Source: Favolaschia claudopus
Lineage: Eukaryota; Basidiomycota; Agaricomycetes; Agaricales; Mycenaceae
Assembly (NCBI GenBank): GCA_037176885.1
Contig: JAWWNJ010000088.1
Location: 434,001 to 498,000, forward strand
Length of the DNA stretch: 64,000 nucleotides
Reading direction: 5' to 3'
Positions 10,892 through 22,979 of this stretch are shown one piece after another. The position numbers and the translations under genes were made by a program. The notes below the pieces were generated by a model. It searched no databases. It was not told the DNA's origin and saw only the letters and a program-made list of their open reading frames with translations. Each line of letters begins with the position of its first letter. Within the stretch, counting starts at the first letter, position 1.

Positions 10892-11569
10892 TGAACTATA
10901 CAGGTGTATTTTAGATATTTAAATTCTCTTCACACTCTCCCGAGGCAATAATTTGATTCTTGATATTGTTTGATAATTTCTTATGAATTATCTTATGAAT
11001 TATGGGATGTGTTGAATGCGCACCGCGCCGCCCAACGCGAAATTGTTAAATCAGAAATCTTGACACGTGATCGCGTCACCCATCAATCAATCGACCGGCA
11101 TGGATTCCGGACCGTATGCGTTTTTGTCTCTTTTGTCTCTTTTGTTCTGTGCGACGACCGCGCTGACTTGATGTCGCATCGTTGCGGTCAACCGAACAAA
11201 AGAACAGGCTGACTGGATGTCTCCTCGTATATATAGTGTTCAACGAAGTGTCTTGGAAGCGCGTACTCTCTAAAGCGCTACTTTCCATTGCCATCTCAGC
11301 TCCTCACATGCAGCTTCGACGCCAATACGAGACATCTGGAGCTCTCGGTCAATACCTCGTCGCAGCACTGGGTCCTCCTCCTAAGTCTCTGGTGGACCGA
11401 GCCTGCCCCTTCGACAATACACGCCATTGCATCTCGATCTATACGGCACAAAAAGGCCCCAACCGAGACCCGAAGCGTGCTGGTGAATATACCATGGCGG
11501 TGCGGCATATTGCTTCTCCCGCTGGGCCGTGTTTAACGGTGTTCTTTGCGCAGTGTGTTGTCGTCAACA
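10892..11569. other. Intergenic with palindrome copies
   Basis: GACTTGATGTC at 11165-11175 and GACTGGATGTC at 11211-11221, 350-400 bases upstream of the next gene. No gene with support. An open frame of 197 codons here overlaps the following first exon in another frame. Confidence 0.5.
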
Positions 11570-12927
11570 ATGAAGACGACGAAGAAAACGCCGACAAGGA
11601 CCACGGCAACGATGGAAGACATCGAACCCGCCCGCAGGGCCCTCACTGTCGTACACGGACATCCACTGTACCCCGTGAGCGCACTAACCTACTCATTGCC
11701 GGAATGGAGGATGTGCAGAGTACATTTCCTAAGAAAGCCTCTCCCGAGGGTCAGTTTCGCTGCTCTATCTCATGAATCTCCGCTCATATCACCGCAGAAA
11801 AGATCAAGATTGCAATAACCATGGGGAAGGCAGCGCGCGTGGCTTGGGAAGCCACGGCAGGGATGCGAGATGAAGTGAGCGACGACGAACCGGTCGCGGC
11901 GCCTCGTCTAGGTTCGTGGTTTAACGTGCGGAGATACCGCCTTTATACTTATCCCAACTTGAGGACGTAAAACTAAGACTGCAAACACGTCTACTGGTGA
12001 ATCATCTATCGGAATCTGTGACAACGAGTGCTAACATTTCTATAGGCAAAGGAAAGAACAAGGCGACTCACCGAGTCTCTCCCTCTCCAGCCCCACTCAT
12101 CGGTAGGATTTATTTATTTATTCATTATCGCGCACTTTAATCCGTTTCACACTTGCAGGTAAGGGCAAGGGCAAGGCGAAGTCGGCTCCCCGTGTCCGTA
12201 GCCCTTCACCGACAGAACATGTCGACGAAATGGACCAATACAGCGCCCTGGCTTTTGATACCCGCGACCTACCATGTGCGTACGGCTTTCATCTTCCTTA
12301 TTCCACAATTGTTGACATAAATCTTGTAGCGCGCGTTGTCACTCTTGTCTTCTACCACAAAGAGGGGTCATCGCCGCTCCTCTATGTCGTACTCCTTCGT
12401 TTCTTGGGATGCTTTCAACTGGATTATTTCCAAGTCGCCAAGAAGGTGAAAGCTGTCGGTCGGCACGCCGTACCATATGTACGATACTCTGTGTATGAAA
12501 GGGTCTATACTCCAGCGGACCCCGCGGAACCCATCGACATGACGACTCGCGGAGCGTACATGATATACAAGCTGGCCTCTCTGTCTGATGCACGTTGCCC
12601 AGGCATCGACGAGTGGAAAACCAAGGCTCAGGCTTCTGGTGAGAGCTTTAATTTCTTGTTGTTTTCGGTACAATCTAACGACGCGCTCCAGCCGCTCAAT
12701 TTCTCCCAGATAGCGACAGCTCAGATGTCGAGATCATTGACGACTCTGACTCCGAGTCCAACAGTGTTATCGAAATCAGCTCTGACGAAGAACCTGGCCC
12801 ATCTCGTCGTCGCGTTACAGGCTCCAAGTCCGCGCAAGCTACAACCTCAAAGCTTCTGAATAAACGCAAACGTAAACCGAATGGTGCAGATGATACCAAG
12901 GCTGGTCCGTCGAAGCGTCGCCGCTAG
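11570..12927 (+). CDS. SIM- and NLS-containing nuclear-type protein
   Basis: About nine exons join in phase: 11570-11674, 11719-11749, 11798-11911, a 33-base exon 11964-11996, 12046-12102, 12159-12275, then from 12330, with the last ending at TAG 12925-12927. The first intron is only 44 bases but has a CTAAC branch site. The N-terminal half is basic with GKGKGKAK repeats and Ser-Pro pairs. The middle (VVTLVFYHKEGSSPLLYVVLL onward) is a compact, probably folded domain ending near KTKAQAS. The tail holds two acidic SUMO-interaction-like motifs (DVEIIDDSDSE and SVIEISSDEE) and basic clusters (SRRR, NKRKRK, SKRRR). A SUMO-linked nuclear role is inferred. Other starts at 11546 or 11615 are possible. 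Confidence 0.65.
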
Positions 12928-13308
12928 TTGGTTGAACCATATATTTCTTGTACTGTTTCTTATCTCGTCTACAATTTATCTACCTGCATGTCTAGTACAT
13001 TCAATGATACCCTCTCTCTGACTCAAATATGTCTCGTCCGTTAATCAATTCCATTCCAAACGCCTCTTCAATTTTCGACCAACATGAACGGGCGTGGGAG
13101 TTTTTGTACATGTTTGGCTTACCGCTCTGCGCATTTTCCTCCGACCCACCATCCTCGACAACCCGACGCTCGCTCACAAGTGCTCTTCAACCAACACAAG
13201 CCCCGATTTCCGACCACACATCCTACGCCTGGCCATCTGACTCGAAGTCGGTGGTTTGTCTCTGACTGAAAGTTGGGACTCGGCGCTTTCACGAGATTGC
13301 TATCCCAC

Positions 13309-15401
13309 ATGGACCTCTTGAAAAACCGGAACCCCGAAGGTACATTCCCCTTCCTTGCCGAGGCTTGACTGCTTGCTGAAGAGCTGCTTCAGCCCCGCTT
13401 GGCCCGTTCGATGGACGTGTCGGCGCTATCGCCCAAATCGGCCCCGAAAGCTACTTCATCACCACGAATACCGACTATATCCCGATGCCACAGGCTTCCC
13501 AAGCTGTGTACCTCCGGCCGGACATGCGTTTCGGTGTAGACGATCCTACGCTCTGGCCGCAGCCATTCTCCGAAACTTTCCCTCATCTCGCGGCAATTCG
13601 AAAACGCGGTTCGTCCCCCGATCTGGAAGTGATGTGGTGGACGCCAAGCGAAAAGCACTTCTCGCCAGGCAGCGCTATCACTCGCTCCATTGGCCGGCTT
13701 CATCCTTCTACGCTCAACAAGTTCAGCGACCCGGTCAACAGCCTCATCAAGCGCTACAATTCATATGTGGCGTCTCTCGGCGCGGGCGAAAAGCCTTCAA
13801 ATCTATTAGAGGAGGTGGCGCTGAACCTCACGTTCTCCCTCGAGCGTCTTCAATCGCTACCGACTACCTTCGACAAAATGCGGTTCTGTATCGCCTGTCT
13901 ACAAATCGGGTACTTAGAACTCGAAGCCCTGCTCTCGTTCATCACGATATACCAGCCGCGGATGAAGCTGCTCCACGCGGAGGCGCCTTCCGATGTAGCG
14001 CCTTGTATGGGCACGTTCACGTTTCGTCCTGATGTGGCTCAGAAGTTTCACGCTGCTGGACTGCCCTATTGGTTTTTACGTCCGTTCCATGCCTTCGACA
14101 ACGAAAATATATTGAAGGTAGTATCGCCCATCACCCCACCCGCTGTTTTTACGCTTGAAGGCCTTCGAGTTGGAGAGCCGCTTCACCAAGGAATGAGTAT
14201 CGACGGCAAAATCCGTGCCATGGGGAATTTCTGCCGACAGATGTCGTGGTATCACGATCCGTTTGCAGCCGATCCCAATGCGCAACCTGAAACGTCTTCT
14301 GCGGTGGCACCAGCTCTTTCAAAAGACTCAAGCCAGCAATCCTCGTCCTCTTGTACCGTTCATCGCACGCCCAATCCTCCGCGTCCGACACCATGTAAGT
14401 TAATAGTCTACTGTAACATCTTATGCCCATCTAAAACTCGTTTGTTTTCAGACGATCGTCGCTCCCGAAGCCAGAATGCTTCGCAGAACCCACCCGCCAA
14501 GGTCGCTGGCAGCGGGCGGGACAAATTCCAGCCACTTGCCGCCGACGAGATGCCCGGATACATCAATGCTTGGAGCGCGGCATTGGCTCAAATCGATGTA
14601 AACTCTGCGACCACCGCTGCCCCTTCCGATAAGCATTACGCATTCCCAGAACCAGCGCTCCTTGCCTCTGCCGACTCGTTGCTGCGGCGAAATAAATTCC
14701 TTCACCACTGGATCATCTTGCAAGACGCCTTTCTCTTCGTAGCGTCGCAAACTACCTTGCGCCTGAGTTCTCAGGAGTGGCGGGAGATACTTCAAGGCCA
14801 TGTCGAGCGATCCGATCAACAGCGCAATAAACGCACTAAGAATGCGCGTACACTTCAAACGGTCATCACTCCGGTCCTATCTGCTCTCGCAACCGATATA
14901 TTATCAAGTTTTCCCCCTCCCGTCGAGCAAATTCCGACCTACGATGCCTTGGTTTTCAAACAGGTGATCTGGCAGCTCGCCGAGATCAATTTCCGCTGTG
15001 AATTCTTATCGCTGGATCGACGTGCTTCTGGTTTGCGTCGCGAGGGCTTCGTTCAAAAATGTTTTGCTGGCGGACTTGTATTCGACGTGCCTTTGAGGCT
15101 GAGTAAGGAGGGCCTCGCCAGCCAAGATATTGCCGTTCGCCATCGCTATCATGTGCGAATGGCGCGACTTATGCTTGACTGGAAGTTTGTTCGCAGCCAC
15201 CGACCTCAGTGGATTGGTCGGAGCGAAACTCGCGAGCGTCAAGGCGGAAAGTGGTCCCATGATGATATGGTCGAGTTGGAATGGGCTGTGGCGCGATACT
15301 ACACGGAGAGTTTCTTTGAATTATACGGGCGCGCAGCTGTTCTTCCAATGCGGCTTGAACATGATTTTGTGGATATGCCTGTTGTAATCGTTCCTGCCTG
15401 A
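13309..15401 (+). CDS. Large Agaricomycete hypothetical protein, 660 aa
   Basis: Three exons: 13309-13339, 13393-14394 and 14452-15401. The first is a 31-base exon (MDLLKNRNPEA) whose phase fits the next. Recognisable stretches include FITTNTDYIP, FGVDDPTLWPQPF, LEVMWWTPSEKHFSPG, a Ser/Pro-rich linker around the second intron, NKFLHHWIILQDAFLFV and EWREILQGH, and a C-terminus ending FVDMPVVIVPA. I recognise the general layout as a multi-copy family of mushroom genomes with no assigned domain. It carries no catalytic signature I can name. The start is supported by splice phase, and the palindrome GACTCGAAGTC lies 60-70 bases upstream at 13239-13249. No internal stops, so probably functional. 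Confidence 0.75.
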
Positions 15402-15640
15402 TGTCGCAATGACTTGTACCGTATCTTACCGAGCTACATATATACTATGCTGTAAATACTATTGACAAATTGTACGCTTTGACTCTGCCTTATTTGGAGT
15501 GACTTTTCTTTTGTTCGTCCTCGGTCACAAAAAGTACGCGCCAAAGCGCAGCGGTATATAACACAACGTCTAGGTGCGCCACTCCTCAACATCTTATTTT
15601 CTGCACCCACTTATCCAAACGCGTTTGAATCCGAATTTGC

Positions 15641-16103
15641 ATGGCGCGATCAAACAAGCGCTCCAGTCCTCCGCCCCAGAAACTACCTGCCCGACTTTTG
15701 GGGAAGGAGGTGGGCAAATATGCAGCTCAACTGCCTCCCAACTATACTCCTCCTGCAAACGGTAGCACATTGGTTCTCGCGTGGCTCAAGGTGTGTTACG
15801 AGTATTGATTCAAATTAATTTTCAATAATACGGCGATTCACATAGGATGATGAACGACACGTCGACCTTAGGCTCCATCGTCCCCCCAAAGACACCTGGT
15901 TCTGCCTCGAAGACCATAAGATGGCTCTTGAGACCATTGGGCTTCATCCCATGATGCGGATCGAACGCTACGAGAAAAGGACGAAGAAGTGGAGTTTACT
16001 GGAATGGGATAAGCAATTCCAGCTGCCAGTCAAAGGGACTCTTCTCTTGCGTAGGAGAAAGGTGGTGACGGTCATGCCAGCGACATGGATGAACTACATA
16101 TAA
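15641..16103 (+). CDS. Small basic two-exon protein, 135 aa
   Basis: ATG 15641 opens a 150-base exon (MARSNKRSSPPPQKLPARLL), a GTGTGT donor at 15791 and an acceptor CATAG ending at 15845. The second exon (DDERHVDLRLHRPPKDTWFCLEDH) runs in phase to TAA 16101-16103. The C-terminal half is rich in basic and hydrophobic residues with beta-like alternation (KGTLLLRRRKVVTVMPATW). No family is recognised. Confidence 0.6.
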
Positions 16104-17264
16104 TTAGTGTCGTCGAGATTGCTTGGACAATTACTTAATATACCTGGTTCGTTGTAAATCCCGTGAATTCAGTACGCATTCTACCTTGCCATCGTAAAGA
16201 GAAAGTATCTATAGAATTGTGGTGGTGAATATCTACACTTCTCTTCGACGCGCAGGTCACCCAGAAATAATACGCCGCGAGCTGGACTTGAGGATGCGAC
16301 ACGACCAACAACGTGATCGCGTGTGCGTGATGGGTTACATCAGTCACATCCATCAGTCACTTTGTCTTGCTTGCCACACACGACGACGACACCTTCGTAC
16401 CGCCGCCTGCGCCTTGCCCGAGCGCTGTACCGCCCTCAAACACAATTCGCGTATCGCTTCTCGCTCGCCCGCTCGCCCTCCTCGGCCTCGCCCGCGGCTG
16501 GCTGTACCCTCCACATGGTCTGCCTCCGGACTTCATCTACCTCAAAACTGCTCTAACATCCACAGGCATACAGGGCGGGCGTTTCACGGGTTCACGGTAG
16601 CGTACTCCACCTCTATTTCTTTCTTTTTCTCTTTCTACAATCACAACTAACGGTCTTTTCTGTAGACGTTGTGTTCGGCGACGCCATTCGCAGCACGTCC
16701 AGCTGACTTGATGTCGCTGGCGTGTGGGCTTGACTTGATGTCAGCCTCCTTCTTTATGGTCTGGCCAACGCCTGACCTCGTTTTTAGATCCTCTCGTTGA
16801 GAGGTGTCCATGATTCGGACTCGTTGTCGCTTTCAGTTTTTTTTTCTTCATTGTAGTCAAACGGGCACTGTAGTCAAACGGACACTCTTAGTACTCTACT
16901 ATTCTTGTCTTAGCTAGCTTTTCTGTTCTTACACCGCGACCTGTATCTCTTACTTCCCTACTTACATCGCATTGCGGCTTGACTCGATGTCAGCCTCATC
17001 AAATCTTGGACCCTGACTTATCGTCGGCCTTTTTAACGACTCATAAAGGTGAGCTCATGCGATTCGCTATCGGCTGAAATATGCATCTGACGCCTTCCCC
17101 AGCGATCATGCAACCGACTGTCATGGAAGAGACGTATGTCGTGATTGAAGACGGTAAGCGACCCATCTCCCGCAACGATTCAGGACTGATCAGATGCTAC
17201 AGCCGATCGAAAGTCTTATTGTCTCAGTTTTTACACGTGACAGCGACTTGTTTTCACCCCCACC
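16104..17264. other. Intergenic, upstream region of the KDZ transposase
   Basis: No gene with support. Contains GACTTGATGTC at 16705-16715 and 16732-16742, GACTCGATGTC at 16981-16991, and the 17-bp motif shared with 2470-2486 at 16868-16884. Possible untranslated or upstream coding exons of the transposase lie near 17081-17153, but the phase to the main frame fails. Confidence 0.5.
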
Positions 17265-20200
17265 ATGACGAACGAGCCGAACAGAGAGTGGATTGCCAGT
17301 ATAACAGCAGGCAAGAAGGGGCGGCGGCGTACCGCCAAGGGCGTCCATCGACAGGTTGTCGGGCCTGCGGGGCCGTCGGAGATAGTCGAGGTCCATACGG
17401 CGTCAACCGTGCGGACAAAGAGAACGAGAGTGGAGGATCCTGGGCCAGTCGTACTCGAGAAGCCCAAACTCAGGAAACCCAAGAAAAACCAGACTCAATT
17501 CAAGCAAACTGAGGTACGTCGTCTTGTTGAGAAACGCGAAGGCGAGGCAATTGACCGCTTCCCCCAGACCGCCAGGCTCACATCCGAATTCATGAGGCTT
17601 CTCCCGCACATCATGCGCAGAATGATGAACAAGGGGGAGGCGCATGTGGATATCGGAACGCCTTGCGACTGTGACAACGTCAAGTTGCGCGACGTCTGTT
17701 GTCGCGATTGCTTCCAATATAGACCCTCATGCCGCCAATGTTTTATCAACGCTCATCGCAACAATCCATTTCATTGGGCCGACGTATGGGACTTCGAACA
17801 GGGCTTTTTTCGGCGCATGACGCTGTCGATGTTGGGCTGTCCCTTATCTCTCGGCCACAACGGTTCACAGTGCGACTCCCCTCAAAGCAGGGTGAGTAGT
17901 TTTCTGGTCCTCGCGGACACAGGACCCCAGTCGGTCGAGCTTTTGGTGTGCGGCCATACAACCCAAGCCGCAGATGACGAGCTTCCCTCTCGCGTTGCTC
18001 AGCTCTTGGACGCCGGGTTGTTCCCATGTAGCTTTACGGAACCCAAGAGTGCCATAGCCTTCAGCGTACTCCGACGCTTCGAAATCTTGCACGTCGAGTC
18101 AAAAGTCCCGGCATTCGACTTCTATGGTGCCTTGCGCCGCATGAGTGACAACGCCTTCACTGTTGATGTCCCCGTAAGCCGCCAACATTTTTTCGTCATG
18201 TGTATCTAACACGAAAACTTCCAGGACATGTTCGACAACTTTATACGATCTAGCCGCTGGTGGGGCGTCCTCAAAGCTCAAAAGCGGGCGGGCCAGGCGC
18301 ATGGGATTGATGGCTTCTTGACCCACCGTCCCAAGGGTAATACAATCTTGTATTGCCCTTCTTGTCCCGAACCGGGCTTCAATATGGACAATAAATTGCT
18401 GAAATTGCCGCCTGATCTTCGGTGAGCTCCTGCTTCTGTATGTAGCGACGTATCCGTATACTGATTGACGTTTACAGCCATCTCAATCAGCAGCGGGAGA
18501 CAATAGACGGCAACTTTCACTGCACCAAGTCAACTAAGAACAGCGATCCTAACGACTACTCGTTGTACCAAGGCAGTGGTTTTTTCCCCCTTGACACCGA
18601 CCTCAAAACCCATCTCGACAACAACCCCCCGGGGAAGACTGAGGTACGCGGATTGTTGCGTTGATTGACTAGGTCTTCTGACCAACTGAATCTGTCTAGC
18701 CGCGATCGAACTGCAATAACCTCAACGCTGTCAATAACCAGGATAAGAAGAAGTTCAAAAATATGGAAATCACTGGCATCGTGAACGTCCAGTGCAGCCA
18801 TGTATTCGTCAAAGCCTCTGTAGATTTACAACACGGCGAGAGGTCAGTCTGCGATTCTGGAGGTCGAAATTACCGCTGATCCGATGATTAGATACGCCAA
18901 CGTCGATTTCGCCTTTGCTCGCTCCATCAGGCAAAAGCTCAGCGCGAAGCATAAAGGCGACGTAGAGTTCACGTTGCAGTTCGACAGCGTCGATCTGCTG
19001 ATGTCCTACGATGCAGCATGCCAATACTCCGTTGGGATTGTGGAAAGATTCGAGAAAAATTTCCCCGATCTCGTGGATGTCGTCAAACGAATGCGATGGG
19101 GTGTGCCCGCCTTGCACATTCAGGCTCACAAGGCGAACTGCATGTACGAGTTCGGGATGAGCTACATGGTCGCGACGGGGCATTTCCACGGCGAAACGGC
19201 GGAACATTACTGGCCAGAGCTGAACCAGATCGGAACGCAAGTGACGCAGCAGAGTGGTGGGCATCGGCAGGATACAGTCTCGCGCGCCCACAACGACTGG
19301 AATTTCAAGAAGACGTGCAAGGCTTGTATGTATCTTACGCACAGGTCATGTACTTTGATGCTAACGACCTTGTAGTTCTGCTCCTTCTCGCGGACTTGCG
19401 CACCGCTGAGGCGACCTTCGAAAAACATCACAAACATTTTCTGGGCCTTTGTGCCACGTATGCTCAACGCATAGTCGAGGAGAATTGGCTGAAGGAGAAT
19501 AGAGAGCCCGACACGTCCGATCCCAAGTTTACCACCAGCGTTTATCGACATTCGAATGTCAATGGTGAGCTGGGTACTCAATTAATCAGGATCTTGCTAA
19601 CGAGTTGATAGTCCCGACTCAGAAGGCGATATACGAACGAATGCTGGCACAAGAAGGCGTAGTCCCGAACTCGGCTACCTCCATGAGTAAAGCCGCAGCT
19701 TTCATCAACAACGGCATACTTTTACGAGCAGACCAGTACGTGGAGAGCTCATACAAGTTTGCTGCTTGAATTAACTGTACCACAGACTCAAGATCCGCAA
19801 GCTTGTTTCGCGCCTGAAGGTGCAATTCACCGAAACGCTGAAGAAGGACATTGATGCCCAGCGAACCAAGCTCGAGGAATCGATTGTCGCATGGCGCAGA
19901 GTACAAAGGCTGCTGCTGCCTGACATTGATGATTTCCTGGGCTCGCGAGACGCATGTGCCGTCGAGGACGAACTCCTTGGTCTGCCTTCCGAAGTGGAGG
20001 AGCCAGCGCGATCCGCGTTGGGACTGACGCCGTTTGTCAGGATTGAGGGCGAGCTTCGGGAGGGCGCCGCGTTCGACGCTGTCGCGAAGGTCAAGGTCAT
20101 TGCGAAGGCATTGCGAGCGCTACGTGATCGTAAAAGAAAGAACGACAGCGGTGTTTACAAGAACACGATTGCTCAGAAGCAGATCAACGACACCCAGCGT

Positions 20201-21298
20201 CGCCGTGACCTTCATATCGCGAGATACATGGCTGCTCGGGAAGCGCTTATGACGTTGCGCCTGGCAGTAGGCGACGAGACGGACTTCCAGGAACTGAAGC
20301 CCGAGCACACGTATATGAAGTCAAGAAGCATGCGTCGCCAATTGGGAGACTCGCGCCACACGGAGGGGACAATCTGGACCCAGGCCTCAGTTTCCGCTGG
20401 TATGCGCTCCACTGCCCCCTCCGTGTCGGTGGCCTCTGCTGCTACGGCTGGCCCATCGACCTCGGCGGCCCCAACGGTCGGTACTCTGATGGGGAGGCGC
20501 AAGGCGTCTGCGCGACCCTCACCCACCGGCAAGAGCAGAGAGAAGCCGATCGCTCAATCGAAAAAAGCACCGCCGGCGGAGGGATGGATATGGTCATATA
20601 AAATTGGGAAGATGACTGACGCGCAGTTGGATGCGTGGAATAACGAAGGTACGAGGCACGCCTCCTTCTCTGATCCACCATGTGGCTTAAATCACTGGCA
20701 GGCGATCGTGTTCAGTTCTTCCGTGCGGAGGCGGAGATGGAGCGATGGAGGGAACAGGTTGAGATGAAGCTAGCGGAGTGGAGGACAACGGTCCGGAGCT
20801 TTGCCAAGTACAAGGAAATCTGGACGAAGCTTGCAGCTATTCAAAATTCTTCGGATGTCGGGTTCATTGCGTATGCGAAAGAACAGGCGGCAATATTTGC
20901 GCGACGGGAAGCGGAAGGAGGAACGTTGTTGGAGCGACACCAGAGTCTCAGCAAGTATCGTGTCATCGAAGACCCCAATCTAGATTTATTGAATTTCGTC
21001 ATGGAACGGCGGAAGCAAAACACAGCTACGCGGGACGCAATACTCCAGGAGCACTCGCGCAAGTCCGCAAGCAGCGAGGATGATGATGAGACAGAGGAGG
21101 AATCATCTACGGAAGAGACGGAGTCGGAGGAAGATGAATTTGAGGCTGAGGAGGAGCTGGTGCGTCTTTTTCTTTTGATCCAGTCTCGATGCTAACTCCC
21201 GACGGTCTCAGGCTGATGTACCTTCGGGGGACGAGGTGTGTGCTCGCAGCTCGTTGTTTCTAACGCCCTGACCGAGAGGTTGCGTACAGGGCGCATAA
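17265..21298 (+). CDS. KDZ (Kyakuja-Dileera-Zisupton) superfamily transposase
   Basis: Cut-and-paste type transposase. The N-terminus from ATG 17265 is basic; a 54-base segment at 17513-17566 has perfect intron ends and is probably spliced out. A Cys-rich CxC2-type zinc module follows (CDCDNVKLRDVCCRDCFQYRPSCRQCF) near 17.66-17.76 kb. The catalytic core shows the family landmarks: TIDGNFHCTKST (Asp at 18506), MSYDAACQYSVG (Asp at about 19010) and GHFHGETAEHYWPELNQ (Glu at about 19193). Introns of about 50-60 bases join in phase at 18.42, 18.64, 18.84, 19.33, 19.56 and 19.74 kb and further on. The C-terminus is coiled and charged, ending in an acidic tail and TAA 21296-21298. No stop or frameshift was found, so the gene looks intact. 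No clear terminal inverted repeats were identified. Confidence 0.88.
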
Positions 21299-21749
21299 AT
21301 ACTACCTTCTGGTCGCGGGGTCGCATTACGTAATGGCTCTGGTACCAGGTCGTCGAAGTTGTTCACACCTATCTCTATGTATATACCCCTGCGGATGCCC
21401 CGGAAAAGCTTTCTCGACGTTATCTCCAATACCCGCCTATGTTCTTTTGTTTCCTCGCGCGCTCATTGTCTCTGAAATTCGTTCCGAAGGTCGGTGTGCT
21501 CCATTTTCTCTTATGATGGGTTTCTTGTACTTATCACGTACCTACAGTACTGTCCTGCGTTCTCTTATTCCGTCTCGACTTGCCTGGCTTGGTTTCTCAT
21601 CCCATGGTGAGTGGCCTTTCTTCTCACTTTTCCAAAAAAAATTCTGATTTTGCTTAAATTGCGAAATATATCAGTCCTACATCAACATACTTCTACGTAG
21701 CGGGTCTATGTAGCATGTTATCGTCTGCGTGAACCCGTCTTGTGCGCAT

Positions 21750-22115
21750 GCCAAGTCGGCTTAAGTGGTCTAAGCCGACTGGGAGGGCTTAAGCGCCTTA
21801 AGCACCTTAAGCGGCTTAAGCTGACTTAAAATTCTGAAGTGGCTCAACGGACTCTTCGTCACTAGTTTAAGCCGGCTTAAGCCGTTGCAGAATACGTTAT
21901 AGTAGCATTTGGCTGGCTTAAGCCGGCTCAAGCGTGTATATACGGAGTCGTCTCTTACTTAGCATGCACTGACTTAAGCCGGCTTAAGCGGGTATATACA
22001 CCCCATTACTACTCTCAAAATGTACATTAAACAATATATAAAGGCTGGGTGGCCTTAAGCCAGCCTTAAGCCATGTCCCTTCAATATGCATTTGACTTAA
22101 GCCAACCTTAGCGGG
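21750..22115. repeat. Cluster of CTTAAG-centred palindromes
   Basis: About eleven CTTAAG cores in 365 bases, many within TTAAGCCGGCTTAAG (for example near 21867, 21972) or variants such as AGTCGGCTTAAG...CTAAGCCGACT near 21752-21780. It lies 450 bp downstream of the transposase stop. Continuing to 22300, a second short word (TTCATTGA / TTCACTGAAC) is repeated in both orientations. Confidence 0.8.
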
Positions 22116-22301
22116 TGACAGAAAGTTCATGTTCATTGATGGTGGATCTGAATGTTGGTGTTCATTGAACCTCACCGGCCATGAAACATGTTCATTGAGG
22201 GTCAGTGAATACATGGACGTAGATGAATGTGATGGTCGAGTTCACTGAACATCGGTGAACGCGAAGATCGAGTACACTGAACATGACTGAAGTCCGCTGA
22301 T

Positions 22302-22324
22302 GCGGACCGGCTTTGCCGGTCCGC
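22302..22324. repeat. Perfect 10-bp stem hairpin
   Basis: GCGGACCGGC, loop TTT, GCCGGTCCGC. It stands at the right end of the palindrome cluster. No poly-T tract follows. Confidence 0.7.
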
Positions 22325-22979
22325 GTATATTACTGCGTAGGGCAACGTTGACATGCTGTATGTGTTTCCGGTGATTAACGGAAGAGCAAAGAGGCATCGG
22401 CAAATTCCGGTTTGCCGCTGCTTGGTCTCGCCTTGCGACGCCCTCTTCCTGGTCACCTTGATGCTGGCAATGTTTCTTTGCTCTTAGCCATTGGGGTTCG
22501 CATCTAGCCTCTTATGCTTCCTGTTTGCTCATTTTGCCATTTGTCCAACAGAAAAATCCTGTTGGAATCTGGTTCTTCTGTGAGTGTACAATGTACTATT
22601 TATTGCTTGGAAAAGGCAGCAAGTACTCATGAGTACAGTGAAGGTGTACAACAAAAGGAAGAAAGTAGAGTCGAAAAGGGAGTTCTGCGTGGAGCAGTCA
22701 CACCTCGCCCATTTTTCGCTCCATTTTTTCAATGTTTTCGCTGAAAACTGTCCAGTTGACTGTCATGTGCGTCTTTCCTTTCGGACCATCTGAATGCCAG
22801 AAGCGGGGGAAAAAGAAACGGAAGAAATACGAAGAGAACACAAAAAGGAGAGCAAAACGGAGCGAAAATAGGGAAGTGTGAACGACCTACAGCTTCGCGT
22901 CGTTGGGATTCTTTCTGATTGAGCGAATGATTTACAACAACGTTGAACACGAGACTACTAGTACTTCCACTACAATGTC

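Noticed and set aside
13309..15401. TET/JBP dioxygenase linked to the KDZ transposase
   Set aside because: No HxD...H iron-binding arrangement could be found in this or the other nearby genes.
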